Numbered from the stretch's first letter, positions 43,617-52,356 are shown. The stretch: 64,000 nucleotides of DNA from Hymenobacter duratus (GCF_014698995.1 NZ_JACWZZ010000002.1:62001-126000), one strand, 5' to 3'. Made by a program: numbers and translations. Notes: generated by a model not told the origin, from the letters alone.

Positions 43617-44019
43617 GGAAACCGGGGCGGGGTTTTCTAGTATTACGAAGGTGGCTTTACAACACCTGGAACTTCCTCAGGCCGGTTGAAAGATGCAGAA
43701 AACGGCCGGGGCGGCTTCAACTCCAGCTGTGGCGCCAGACAACTAGGATACTTGTCCGGAAAGCTGCCAACTGCAGACCGTCTACAATCTGCATCACGGA
43801 ATTTATCCCGGAAGTGCCGGTAATAGCCTGTTGAGTGCCGTCGTGCTGGGCTAGTGCCTTTTCACTAAGAGTGGCGTCCGGCAGCGTCCGTACCGATAGA
43901 CACAGCCGACCCATACGTATAAACCTGCCACTGGTAGTATTCCCCGATTCCGCGCCCAGGCCACTGCTCAGCAAGCCCCCCATCATAGAAGCCAGTCAGG
44001 AGTTTCGGGGAATGACTCT
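43617..44019. other. Intergenic region between gldG and dnaN, no confident gene
   Basis: About 400 nt. An 89-codon frame on the minus strand (43717-43986) and a 62-codon frame on the plus strand overlap each other; neither has a motif, signal peptide or convincing composition. I see no tRNA, repeat or riboswitch. Confidence 0.5.
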
Positions 44020-45729
44020 CTAAAACCGCGCGTAGCGGCGCTTACGGCGCCAAGCCCGCACGGCGCCAAACACGCCTAGCAGCACCAGCGGAGCCGCCAG
44101 ATTCAGGAGTTGCCACTGGCTGCGCTGCTCCGCCACACGCAGCTTATCGAGGGGGCGGAGCGTGATTTGCTTGCCGCGCACCGTAATCAGGCCGCTTTCG
44201 TCGAGCATATAGTCCACGGCGTTGAGCACCAGTTCGCGGTTGGCGAATTCGGTGCTGGCGAGGCGGTCGAAGCCGAGGCGCATGGGGCGGCCGGTTTTGG
44301 GGTCTACCTCATTGCGCACAAAGTCGCCGTCAGAAATGACCAACACTTTGGCAGGGCGGGCCTGCGGCGAGGTTTCGGGCTGGAAGCGGGTGGTACCGGG
44401 CTCGGTACGGTTGGCATAGAGGGAGCGGAACTGGCCTTCGAGCAGATAGCCGACCGGATTAAACTTCGAGGTATAGAGCTTCTGGTCGGGCGGCAGGCGG
44501 GCGTCGTTCAGGTTCACGGGCACGGGGGCCGGCAGCACGCGCGTATAGCGCGAGGTAAACATGAGCGGCGTTTTGCGGATGCCGGTGGCTTTCACCGTAT
44601 CGAGGCTGCTGATGAATTTGGTGTACACCGCGTCGAGGTTGCGGGTGATGGGGTGCGGGCTGTAGTTGTTGATGAGTGGGTAGAACTGCCACGGCATGGG
44701 CTCTACTTTGGGCTTGTCGCCCTCGGTGCCCGTCACGAGCGGAATCACACCGGAGTTGAGGTCCAGAATCAGGTCGGGGTTTACCCGGACGCCGTACTTG
44801 AACAGCAGGTCGTCGAGACCCAGCTGCAGCGGGAAGGCCAGCATTCCGCCCCGAGCGGCGCTGTCGAGGTTCACGCGCATGGCGTCCATAAAGAACAGCG
44901 CATTGCCGCCCTGCGTGACGAATTGGTCCAGCTTGAACTTCTCGGGCTCGGTGTAGGCGGTGGCGGGCTTGGCTACAATCAGGGCGCTGAGCGTGCGCAG
45001 ATCCTGGGGCCGCGACGCCGCCAGATTCACCCGGAATACGTCGTAGAACTGGCCCAGGGAGCCGATCAGGTCACCGGCTTCCAGGTTAGATAGCTCGCCG
45101 TGGCCTTCCACCACCCCAATGCGCTTGCGCTGGCCGGGGCTGAGCTTGCGGATGGCGCTGGCCAGCTCGTATTCCAGCCCTTCGATGCTTTGGTTGAGGC
45201 GCACGTCGGAAGGCGCGGCCTGGTTGCCGCGTAGCAGTAGTACCTGTTGCTGCTTGCCGCCGGCCTCTACCGTGGCCCAGGGAAAGATGATTTTCTCGAC
45301 CCGCTTGCCGTTTTCGTTGGCGCCGAGGTTGGTGGGACGCAGGCCTTTCTTCAGCAGCGTCTCATAGTATTGGTTGCGAGCCTGCTCGGTGCCGGCCGCC
45401 GACGGGTCGATGAAGACGTAGTGCAGGTTGGAGCCGCCGTACACCTGCATTTCGTTCAGGGTTTCGCGCACCGACTGCTGCAGCCGCCGGAATGCGGGCG
45501 GAAAGTCGCCGTCCAGATATACCGTTACCGTCACGGGCTGCTTCAGATTTTGCAGCAGCGCCTTGGTAGCGTCCGACATGGTGTAGCGCTTCTCCTCCGT
45601 CAGGTCGAGGCGGAAGAAGAATTGCTGGCCGAGGAAGTTGAATAGCAGCAGCAGGCCTATCACCACCAAAAAGCGGGTCAGGTCGCGGCGTTTGCGGGAA
45701 GCAGGAAACGAGGGTTGTTGTTCGGACAT
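44020..45729 (-). CDS. gldG: Gliding motility ABC transporter substrate-binding-like protein GldG
   Basis: A 569-residue protein with a membrane helix near the N-terminus (FLVVIGLLLLFNFLGQQFFF, about 21-40), a large extracytoplasmic part (RLDLTEEKRYTMSDATKALL; VVEGHGELSNLEAGDL; FKLDQFVTQGGNALFFMDAM) and a C-terminal helix (LLNLAAPLVLLGVFGAV). This matches GldG, which with GldF and GldA forms an ABC complex linked to gliding in Flavobacteria. The sequence RYTMSDATKALL is a GldG/auxiliary-ABC mark. It lies 15 nt downstream of gldF. Confidence 0.93.
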   Translation of the reverse strand: MSEQQPSFPASRKRRDLTRFLVVIGLLLLFNFLGQQFFFRLDLTEEKRYTMSDATKALLQNLKQPVTVTVYLDGDFPPAFRRLQQSVRETLNEMQVYGGSNLHYVFIDPSAAGTEQARNQYYETLLKKGLRPTNLGANENGKRVEKIIFPWATVEAGGKQQQVLLLRGNQAAPSDVRLNQSIEGLEYELASAIRKLSPGQRKRIGVVEGHGELSNLEAGDLIGSLGQFYDVFRVNLAASRPQDLRTLSALIVAKPATAYTEPEKFKLDQFVTQGGNALFFMDAMRVNLDSAARGGMLAFPLQLGLDDLLFKYGVRVNPDLILDLNSGVIPLVTGTEGDKPKVEPMPWQFYPLINNYSPHPITRNLDAVYTKFISSLDTVKATGIRKTPLMFTSRYTRVLPAPVPVNLNDARLPPDQKLYTSKFNPVGYLLEGQFRSLYANRTEPGTTRFQPETSPQARPAKVLVISDGDFVRNEVDPKTGRPMRLGFDRLASTEFANRELVLNAVDYMLDESGLITVRGKQITLRPLDKLRVAEQRSQWQLLNLAAPLVLLGVFGAVRAWRRKRRYARF

Positions 45730-45744
45730 GTTGTTTCGTAGCTG

Positions 45745-46470
45745 CTACCAGTTCCGGCTTTGCAATACCAGCCGCGTAGCGAGTAGCAGGCCGGCAATCA
45801 GACTAAGGAAATAAAGTAGGTCGCGGGAGTCGATGAGGCCTTTGCTGATGTCGCGGTAGTGGGCCGCAATGCCCAGCTGGCCGATGTAGTAGGCCGGTGC
45901 CCCGTCGAAGACCGAGGCCAGCGAATCGAAGCCCGAATACACCAGAAAGCAGCCTACCACCGCCACCAGAAACGCAATGATCTGGTCGCGGGTGATGGCC
46001 GAGGCGAAGATGCCGATGGCCGAAAATACCGCTGCCAACAGCCCCAGCCCCAGGTAGGAACCCACCGTGGCCGCCGAGTCGATGTTGCCGGGCGGATTGC
46101 CGAGTTGATATACCGAGTAGTAGTAGAGCAGCGTGGGCAGCAGCGCCAGCAAAGCCAGCAGCAGGCAGGCCAGGTACTTCCCTCCTATTATCTGGCCATC
46201 GGTGAGCGGGCGCGTGAGCAGCAGTTCAATGGTGCCGGCCTTCTTTTCCTCGGCGAATGTTCGCATAGTGAGGGCCGGAATCAGGAACAGGAAAATCCAG
46301 GGAGCCATGTTGAACAGCGTCTGCAGGTCGGCAAAGCCGTAGTCCAGCACCGAGCTATCCGGAAAGACCCACACGAACAGGCCCGTAGCCACCAGAAACA
46401 CCCCCATGACCACATAGGCCACCGGCGAGTTAAGGAAGCTGTTGAATTCTTTGCGAAGGATGGCGAGCAT
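45745..46470 (-). CDS. gldF: Gliding motility ABC transporter permease GldF
   Basis: A 241-residue permease with six membrane helices: MLAILRKEFNSFLNSPVAYV at the start, MRTFAEEKKAGTIELLLTRP (the coupling loop of ABC-2 permeases), VGSYLGLGLLAAVFSAIGIF, and YFLSLIAGLLLATRLVL at the end. With GldG and GldA it forms the gliding ABC transporter. Spacing to gldG is 15 nt; the gap to gldA holds a family A palindrome. Confidence 0.93.
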   Translation of the reverse strand: MLAILRKEFNSFLNSPVAYVVMGVFLVATGLFVWVFPDSSVLDYGFADLQTLFNMAPWIFLFLIPALTMRTFAEEKKAGTIELLLTRPLTDGQIIGGKYLACLLLALLALLPTLLYYYSVYQLGNPPGNIDSAATVGSYLGLGLLAAVFSAIGIFASAITRDQIIAFLVAVVGCFLVYSGFDSLASVFDGAPAYYIGQLGIAAHYRDISKGLIDSRDLLYFLSLIAGLLLATRLVLQSRNW

Positions 46471-46510
46471 CGAATGATGTGCTGATTATTGATGTGTTGA
46501 TTGGCTAGCT

Positions 46511-46595
46511 GTCATCCTGAGCGAAGTGAAGGACCTTATAACAGTAGAACGACTTGTTCTATGGTAAGAAGGTCCTTCGCTCCGCTCAGGATGAC
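46511..46595. repeat. Family A intergenic palindrome, second copy
   Basis: 27-nt arms (46511-46537 / 46569-46595) with two mismatches, arms carrying GTCATCCTGAGCG and GAAGGACCTT. It lies between gldA and gldF and its right arm supplies the gldA stop codon. Confidence 0.9.
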
Positions 46596-47512
46596 CGACT
46601 TGGGTCTTTGGTCAGCTGCTGAAACACCTGCTCCAGGCTCTGCTCTTCCTGCCGCAGCCCCAGCAGCACCCAGCCCTGCTGGGCAGCCAGCCGCGAAATA
46701 GCGCCGCGCTGGTCGGTACCGGCCGCGGCCCGGATGCGGTAGGTAGTGCCGGTTTCCACTTCCACGCCTCGGATGCCAGCCAGAGCCAGCAGCGGCGCCG
46801 AGTCAATCGGCTCCTCAAACTCGGCACGGATGATAGTTTCGCGCGCGGCCTTACCGCCCAGCTCCGATACGGGCGAATCGGCGACGAGCCGGCCGCGGTT
46901 GATGATGACGGCGCGACTGCACAGGGCGGCTACTTCGGGCAGAATGTGGGTGCTGAAGATGACGGTTTTGTCCTGGCCCAGTTCCCGGATCAGGCTGCGG
47001 ATTTCGCCAATCTGGTTGGGGTCTAAGCCAGTGGTCGGCTCGTCGAGGATAAGCACGCCAGGGTCGTGGATGAGGGCCTGCGCAAGGCCTACGCGCTGGC
47101 GGTAGCCTTTGGACAGGGCCCCGATTTGCTTGTTCTGCTCGCGCCCCAGCCCTACCCTATCCACCAGTTGCCGTACCCGCTGGCGCAGCCCGCTGCCTTT
47201 CAGACCGTGCACCGACCCAATGAATTCAAGGTATTCGTGCACGTACATATCGAGGTAGAGCGGGTTGTGTTCGGGCAAGTAGCCTACGCGGCGGCGCACT
47301 TCCAGCGGAGCCGTCTGCACGTCATAGCCTTCAATAACGATAGTGCCAGCCGAAGGCGGCAGATACCCCGTAGCCATCTTCATGGTCGTGGACTTGCCGG
47401 CCCCGTTCGGCCCCAGAAACCCCAGTATTTCACCTTTCCCGACCGTGAAGGATATGTCATCCACCGCCGTTTGGGTACCGAAGGTTTTGGTAAGATTCGT
47501 TATTTCAACCAT
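46586..47512 (-). CDS. gldA: Gliding motility ABC transporter ATP-binding protein GldA
   Basis: A 308-residue ABC ATPase: Walker A GFLGPNGAGKSTTMK (about 31-45), signature LSKGYRQRVGLAQALI, Walker B GVLILDEPTTGLDP, switch HILPEVAAL, then a C-terminal extension (about 220-308) usual for GldA. It energises GldFG. The final residues (DPSRSS) and TGA stop are inside the family A repeat, so the natural end was probably different. Its start at 47512 follows a family B palindrome. Confidence 0.92.
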   Translation of the reverse strand: MVEITNLTKTFGTQTAVDDISFTVGKGEILGFLGPNGAGKSTTMKMATGYLPPSAGTIVIEGYDVQTAPLEVRRRVGYLPEHNPLYLDMYVHEYLEFIGSVHGLKGSGLRQRVRQLVDRVGLGREQNKQIGALSKGYRQRVGLAQALIHDPGVLILDEPTTGLDPNQIGEIRSLIRELGQDKTVIFSTHILPEVAALCSRAVIINRGRLVADSPVSELGGKAARETIIRAEFEEPIDSAPLLALAGIRGVEVETGTTYRIRAAAGTDQRGAISRLAAQQGWVLLGLRQEEQSLEQVFQQLTKDPSRSS

Positions 47513-47538
47513 GTAGTAGTGGTCATTTGCAATGAACG

Positions 47539-47630
47539 GTCATGCTGAGCTTGTCGAAGCATCTCGCGTGCTGACATTGCCAGAGTAATCCAACGAAGCG
47601 GTAGAGATGCTTCGGCAAGCTCAGCATGAC
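47539..47630. repeat. Family B intergenic palindrome, second copy
   Basis: 27-nt arms (47539-47565 / 47604-47630) with one mismatch; same consensus as the copy at 42331-42431. It separates gldA from the SDR gene, both on the minus strand. Confidence 0.9.
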
Positions 47631-47656
47631 AACACTCTGCAATCCAAGTCGTAACC

Positions 47657-48349
47657 TTACTTTGGCAGCGTGGGCCGCATCTGCAGCTCCGATATCATCG
47701 TGCTTTGTGGGGCCTCCAGCGCGTGCACGATAGCAGCGGCAATGTCTTCGGGCTGCATCTTATGCGGGTCAGGTTTCTGGCCAGGTTCGGCGCCGTTGAA
47801 GTTGGTTTCTACCGAGCCGGGCATAATGCACGTTACGCGCACTCCCTGCGGCCGCACTTCTTTGAACAACGAATCGGAAAAGCCACGCACGGCGTATTTG
47901 GTGGCGCAGTAGCCAGCCAGATTGGGGCTGCCCGCCGTGCCGGCAAGGGAAGCTACATTGATAATGTGGCCTTCTTTCTGCTGCTTCATCTGGGGCAAAA
48001 CGGCACGGGTGCAGTAGAACAAGCCATGCACGTTGGTATCGAACATAGCGTGCCAGTCATCCGACGAAAAGCCGTCAATCGGTCCGAAATTGCCGATACC
48101 GGCGTTGTTCACCAATACATGCACCTGCTGGCCCAGTTCTTTGGTAGTAGCGGCGTACGCCTTCTGTACATCGGCTTCCTTGCGGATGTCGCACTTAATG
48201 AAGTGAAAGCGCGGATGTTTGAAATCATCGGGAGCAGTGCGGCCCCAGCCGGCCACTATGGCCCCTTTGGCCAGTAGTGCCTCAGCGGTTGCCCGCCCAA
48301 TGCCTTTGCTGACCCCTGTGATTATGGCTACCTTGCCGCTAAGATCCAT
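47657..48349 (-). CDS. Short-chain dehydrogenase/reductase (3-ketoacyl-ACP-reductase-like)
   Basis: A 230-residue NAD(P)-dependent SDR: cofactor loop AIITGVSKGIGRATAEAL, HVLVNNAGIGNFGPI (NNAG), the catalytic serine in INVASLAGTAG and YCATK (Y-x3-K), then PGSVETNF. Probably a cytoplasmic reductase in fatty acid or alcohol metabolism; substrate unknown. ATG 48349 (MDLSGKVAIITG) is used. Its start nearly touches that of the divergent GIN-domain gene. Confidence 0.88.
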   Translation of the reverse strand: MDLSGKVAIITGVSKGIGRATAEALLAKGAIVAGWGRTAPDDFKHPRFHFIKCDIRKEADVQKAYAATTKELGQQVHVLVNNAGIGNFGPIDGFSSDDWHAMFDTNVHGLFYCTRAVLPQMKQQKEGHIINVASLAGTAGSPNLAGYCATKYAVRGFSDSLFKEVRPQGVRVTCIMPGSVETNFNGAEPGQKPDPHKMQPEDIAAAIVHALEAPQSTMISELQMRPTLPK

Positions 48350-48359
48350 AGCTGTGATG

Positions 48360-49133
48360 ATGTTTCGGAATACATTCGGAGTGCAAGTTAATGGCCCCTG
48401 GCGGGTTTTACGTGGTATGCTGGCGTTGGGGCTGAGTATGGGACTGTTAGCATCCTGCCAGAACAACGACTGTCTGAAAAGTGCCGGCGAAGAAACCACG
48501 GAGCGGCGGGAGCTGCCCGAATTTCAGGACATCACCATCAACGACAATGTGAGCGTAACGCTGGTACAGGATTCGGAGACATACGCCGAAGTCAGGACCG
48601 GTAAGAATCTGCAGGAAGACCTGAAGCTGGAAGTGCGCGGCAGCCGACTTTACCTCACCAACGAAAGCCGTTGTAACTGGGGCCGCAGCTACGACATAGC
48701 CTACGAAGTTACGCTGCATCTGCCCCGTATCAACGATGTAGACCATTTGGGCCAGGGCACCATCCGCACCCAAGGCCAATTCCGGGTTGATACGGCCTAC
48801 TTCCACATGACCGGCACTGGCGACTATGACCTCGACCTGCGTAGCAACTACCTATGGCTCGACCAGTACGAACTGGGCGACTACCGCCTGCGCGGCACCA
48901 CCGACCAACTTCTGCTGACCGGTGGCGGCCTGGGCCGATTCTTCGCCACCGAGTTGCGCGCCCGCGCCTGCTACCTCAACCTGAGCATCTACGCCGACAA
49001 TGATGTGTATGTCAATGCCTCCGAGTATGTGCAGGGCACCCACGCCGGCGGCGGCAGCATTTACTATGCCGGCAACCCTACCACCGCCGATGTCCGCGTG
49101 ACGGGCAAAGGAAAGGTCATCAAGCAGAATTAG
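48360..49133 (+). CDS. GIN (head) domain-containing lipoprotein (DUF2807)
   Basis: A lipoprotein of about 257 residues: hydrophobic MLALGLSMGLLASCQNNDC with a lipobox (LLASC), then a parallel beta-helix-like repeat domain (FQDITINDNVSVTLVQDSE ... LEVRGSRLYLTN ... GQGTIRTQGQFRVDTAYFHM ... VRVTGKGKV), the GIN/DUF2807 pattern. These are outer-membrane or surface auto-transporter-like adhesive folds of unknown task. The start is uncertain: 48357/48360 leave only about 8 nt to the divergent SDR start; ATG 48417 or a GTG at 48381 are alternatives. Confidence 0.82.
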   Translation: MFRNTFGVQVNGPWRVLRGMLALGLSMGLLASCQNNDCLKSAGEETTERRELPEFQDITINDNVSVTLVQDSETYAEVRTGKNLQEDLKLEVRGSRLYLTNESRCNWGRSYDIAYEVTLHLPRINDVDHLGQGTIRTQGQFRVDTAYFHMTGTGDYDLDLRSNYLWLDQYELGDYRLRGTTDQLLLTGGGLGRFFATELRARACYLNLSIYADNDVYVNASEYVQGTHAGGGSIYYAGNPTTADVRVTGKGKVIKQN

Positions 49134-49165
49134 TGAGTTGGTAGCACTTTTGCTACTATTTGCTA

Positions 49166-49879
49166 CTATAGGTCTCCAAGCTGCGGCCGGATTAGAAGCT
49201 CTTCCAGCACCGCCTGCGGCGAAAGAGAAAAGGCAGCATAGATGGCTGCGGCCACATCCTCAGCCCGCACGAACCGCTCGGCGGGAAGGTCCACGCCTTC
49301 CCAACTGGCGGTAAGGGTAGCGCCGGGCAGCACAGCCGTTACGCGCACGTTTTGCTCCTTCAGCTCCTCGCGCAGGTTGCGTGTGAAGCCATATAAGGCA
49401 TGCTTGGCAATGCCGTAGGAGCCCCCATTCGGGTAGGCCATGATGCTGGCCGTGGAGCAGATATTGAAAATATGGCCGCGGCGGCGCGCAATCAGGCCAG
49501 GCAGCAGGGCCAGGGTCACGTCATAGGCACTGAGCAGGTTCACGGCCAGCATCTGCCGTAGTTGCGAGCCATCCTGCGGCTCATCTTGTAGGCGGCCGGG
49601 CAGAAAGGAGCCCGTATTGTTCACCAGCACTTCCACAGCTCCTCCCAAACTCAATACAAACTCTGTGAAGCGGTGGCAGTCCTGGGGTTGGCTGAGGTCG
49701 GCGGGCAGCGTGTGCAGCCGGGCACCGGGAACTTCCTGCGCTACATCTGTTTGTAGCCGGGCCAGATCTTCGGCTGAGCGGGCACAGGTAACCACTGCAA
49801 AGCCGGCCCGCAGGAAGCTCAGCACTACCGCCCGCCCGATTCCTTTGCTGCCCCCTGTTACCACGACATATTTTTCCAT
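49166..49879 (-). CDS. Short-chain dehydrogenase/reductase
   Basis: A 237-residue SDR: VVVTGGSKGIGRAVVLSFL, EVLVNNTGSFLPG, the active-site ICSTASIMAYPNGGSYGIAK (S, Y-x3-K), then VLPGATLTASWEG. It is convergent with the GIN gene and divergent from the MlaE-type gene. Substrate unknown; related to but distinct from the SDR at 47657. Confidence 0.88.
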   Translation of the reverse strand: MEKYVVVTGGSKGIGRAVVLSFLRAGFAVVTCARSAEDLARLQTDVAQEVPGARLHTLPADLSQPQDCHRFTEFVLSLGGAVEVLVNNTGSFLPGRLQDEPQDGSQLRQMLAVNLLSAYDVTLALLPGLIARRRGHIFNICSTASIMAYPNGGSYGIAKHALYGFTRNLREELKEQNVRVTAVLPGATLTASWEGVDLPAERFVRAEDVAAAIYAAFSLSPQAVLEELLIRPQLGDL

Positions 49880-49981
49880 TCCTTTGGTTGTTGTTTCGGT
49901 TTTTACGTAAGGATTCAGGGCTTCTGCGGCTCAGCTAACTCGCGCCGCAAGTTCCCGCTTTTCTATCTCACTTCGCCTCCT

Positions 49982-50713
49982 ATGGTTAAGACCTTCGGTT
50001 CTTTTCTACTGTTTATGCAGAGTATGCTTTTCCGCAAAGAGCGGTTTGCTGTTCTGTGGAAACGCACCATCGATGAATGTGTACTGATTGGTATTGACTC
50101 AGTATTTATCGTTGCCATTGTTTCGGCGTTCATCGGGGCTGTTACCTGCGTCCAGATTGCCTACAACCTCATCAACCCGCTCATTCCCAAATCCACCATC
50201 GGGTACATGGTGCGCGAGATGACCATTCTGGAACTGGCACCGACCATCACCAGCATCGTGCTGGCCGGTAAAGTTGGGTCGAGCATTGCGGGTGGCCTGG
50301 GCACCATGCGTATCACCGAGCAGGTTTCGGCGCTGGAAGTAATGGGTATCAACTCGGCTTCCTATTTAGTACTGCCCCGCATTATTGCTTCTATGGTTAT
50401 GTTTCCGCTCCTCGTGATTCTGGCTATGGCCTTATCTATTGTGGGTGGCTATCTTGCCGGAACGTTGTCGGGAGCTATGTCGGCGCAGGAATACATTGAA
50501 GGCATCCGTACCGATTTTATTCCTTACAACATTGCGTTTGCGCTGATAAAATCGGTGGTCTTCGCGTTTCTGGTATCGGCTATTTCTTCCTTTAAAGGCT
50601 ACTACACTGAGGGCGGCGCGCTGGAAGTAGGAGCTGCCAGTACCGGTGCCGTTACCAATTCTATCATTGCCATTCTGCTGGCCGACTACGCGCTGGCCGC
50701 CATTCTCCTGTAA
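49982..50713 (+). CDS. mlaE: MlaE-type ABC lipid transporter permease
   Basis: A 243-residue permease with about five membrane helices and the MlaE core: VYIGIDSVFIVAIVSAFIGA-type helix 1, MVREMTILELAPTITSIVLA, GKVGSSIAGGLGTMRITEQV and ALEVMGINSASYLVLPRIIA. In other bacteria this type moves phospholipids between inner and outer membranes with an MCE protein; no MCE gene is in this window. Followed by its likely ATPase partner 97 nt downstream, after a repeat. Confidence 0.88.
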   Translation: MVKTFGSFLLFMQSMLFRKERFAVLWKRTIDECVLIGIDSVFIVAIVSAFIGAVTCVQIAYNLINPLIPKSTIGYMVREMTILELAPTITSIVLAGKVGSSIAGGLGTMRITEQVSALEVMGINSASYLVLPRIIASMVMFPLLVILAMALSIVGGYLAGTLSGAMSAQEYIEGIRTDFIPYNIAFALIKSVVFAFLVSAISSFKGYYTEGGALEVGAASTGAVTNSIIAILLADYALAAILL

Positions 50714-50810
50714 GTAATAAGTGAAGAAATGAGCAGCCAGAGAGGTTTCCGCACCTTCTTATCTGCTTAACTCGCTGTCATCTTCACTCATTCACTCATT
50801 CCACCGCGAA
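50714..50810. repeat. Low-complexity CACTCATTCACTCATTC repeat between mlaE and mlaF-like genes
   Basis: Right part 50785-50803 holds CACTCATTCACTCATTC; the left part (50716-50735, TAATAAGTGAAGAAATGAGC) is an imperfect complement. The same words make the hairpin at 53047-53140. Confidence 0.6.
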
Positions 50811-51620
50811 ATGATTGAGGTTCATAATATTCAGAAGGCGTTCAACGGCAATCAGGTGCTAAAAGGCATTACCTGCACCTTCGAAACGGGCAAGTGCAAC
50901 CTGTTGCTAGGCGGTTCCGGCACCGGCAAAAGCGTGTTGCTACAGTGCATTGTGGGCCTGATGAAGCCCGATTTGGGCAGTATCACTTTCGATGGCACGG
51001 TGTTCACGAACAACAAAGTGGACATCCGGCAGGAAATCCGTCGCAAAATTGGGATGCTGTTTCAGGGCGGCGCCTTGTTCGACTCGATGACAGTGTATGA
51101 AAACACGGAGTTTCCGCTGAAAATGCTGACGCCGGAAATGAGCCGGGAAGAGCGGCGCGACCGGGTAGAGTTTTGCCTGAAGCGAGTAGGCCTCGAAAAT
51201 GCAGGCACCAAAATGCCCTCCGAAATTTCCGGTGGCATGAAGAAGCGCGTCGGTATTGCCCGCGCCATTGCGCCCCAGTGTACCTACCTCTTCTGCGACG
51301 AGCCCAACTCCGGCCTCGACCCCGCCACCAGCATCAAGATTGACCAGCTCATCCAGGAAATCACCTACGAGTACAACATCACCACGGTCGTCATCACCCA
51401 CGACATGAACTCGGTCATCGAAATCGGGGACCATATTATCTTCATGCACAAAGGCCTCAAGCTCTGGGATGGCACCAAGGATGAAATCCTAAACGCCCAG
51501 GTACCGGAACTGCGCGAGTTCATCTTCAGCAGCAGTCTGGTACGGGCTGCCAAGAAGGTGGATGAGGAATCGGAAGGTGGCCTCGAAGCCTTGGCTAACG
51601 GTCCGCTTTCTGAGGTATAG
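50811..51620 (+). CDS. mlaF: MlaF-type ABC lipid transporter ATP-binding protein
   Basis: A 269-residue ATPase: MIEVHNIQKAFNGNQVLKGI, Walker A LLLGGSGTGKSVLLQ, Q-loop GMLFQGGALFDSMTV (the Mla-type A-L-F-D sequence), signature ISGGMKKRVGIARAI, Walker B YLFCDEPNSGLDP (E present), switch VITHDMNSVIE. It powers the MlaE-like permease before it. Ends at a strong terminator. Confidence 0.92.
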   Translation: MIEVHNIQKAFNGNQVLKGITCTFETGKCNLLLGGSGTGKSVLLQCIVGLMKPDLGSITFDGTVFTNNKVDIRQEIRRKIGMLFQGGALFDSMTVYENTEFPLKMLTPEMSREERRDRVEFCLKRVGLENAGTKMPSEISGGMKKRVGIARAIAPQCTYLFCDEPNSGLDPATSIKIDQLIQEITYEYNITTVVITHDMNSVIEIGDHIIFMHKGLKLWDGTKDEILNAQVPELREFIFSSSLVRAAKKVDEESEGGLEALANGPLSEV

Positions 51621-51647
51621 CAAGTCTGCCCCGCCTTCTCAGGATAT

Positions 51648-51705
51648 AGACCAAAGCGACAAACCCTGCTATCCTTATGGATGGCAGGGTTTGTCGCTTT
51701 GGTCT
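51648..51705. terminator. Perfect 22-bp hairpin between convergent genes
   Basis: Arms 51648-51669 and 51684-51705 (AGACCAAAGCGACAAACCCTGC) pair perfectly. It lies between mlaF and the convergent bstA-like gene and contains no strong T tract directly after the stem, so it might be a processing site or a REP-like element. Confidence 0.8.
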
Positions 51706-51736
51706 GGAGACGTAGACTGTATTTCTTCCTGACGAG

Positions 51737-52285
51737 CTACGCCCACCCTTCCCGGCGGCGCAGCTCCGTGATATGGCCCAGATGATGCCGGCCGTGCCAG
51801 GCATAAAGTACCAGCGCCTGATCCAGCGTGTAGTCGCGCTGCTGCTCCGGGTGATGAAAGGTACGGACCCATTGCTCGTCAGTAAGGTGTCGCATCAGCA
51901 CGCCCCAGCGAATGTGCAGTGCCTCCAGTAGCGCCAACGACACGGCCGGTGGCGTTGCCTGCGAATCAGGCAGCTCAGCCCAGGCACCTTCTTCGTAGGG
52001 CCGCACCACCGGGTTTTCCTCAGTAAGAGCCAGCTTGAAGCGGGTGTAGCTGTTCAGATGAGAATCCGGCAGGTGGTGCACAACCTGGCGCACACTCCAG
52101 CCTTCTGGGCGATAAGGCGTGTTGAGCTGCGTAGGGTTCAGGCCCGTCACGGCAGCGCGTATCTGATCCGGCAGCAACGCAATCTGGGCAATGTAGGCCA
52201 TACGGGCGCCATGTTCCAGCGGCTGCGTGGGTAGCACTGGGGGCCCAATCGGGTAGCGCAGGTCAGGTTCAGCAGTGATTGTCAT
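51737..52285 (-). CDS. bstA: DinB/YfiT-type bacillithiol transferase-like protein
   Basis: A 182-residue protein of the DinB superfamily YfiT branch: LRYPIGPPVLP, then YRPEGWSVRQVVHHLPDSHL (metal ligand H70/H71), FKLALTEENPVVRPYEEGAW, and YAWHGRHHLGHITEL (H164, H168). The family includes bacillithiol S-transferases (BstA) acting in thiol-based detoxification. The histidines fit a divalent-metal site. The precise substrate is not shown by sequence. Confidence 0.85.
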   Translation of the reverse strand: MTITAEPDLRYPIGPPVLPTQPLEHGARMAYIAQIALLPDQIRAAVTGLNPTQLNTPYRPEGWSVRQVVHHLPDSHLNSYTRFKLALTEENPVVRPYEEGAWAELPDSQATPPAVSLALLEALHIRWGVLMRHLTDEQWVRTFHHPEQQRDYTLDQALVLYAWHGRHHLGHITELRRREGWA

Positions 52286-52356
52286 AGAAGTGAGGTCTGG
52301 GTTGGAGGTGCAAGGTACAAACCGCCGGAAGCAGCCAACTGTCTTCCCTAGTAAAA

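Noticed and set aside
42331..43640. Possible replication origin next to dnaN
   Set aside because: No DnaA-box cluster or dnaA gene was seen; the palindrome there is an interspersed repeat with another copy elsewhere.
43717..43986. 89-codon minus-strand frame between gldG and dnaN
   Set aside because: No motif, no signal peptide, overlapped by another frame; not enough support to call a gene.
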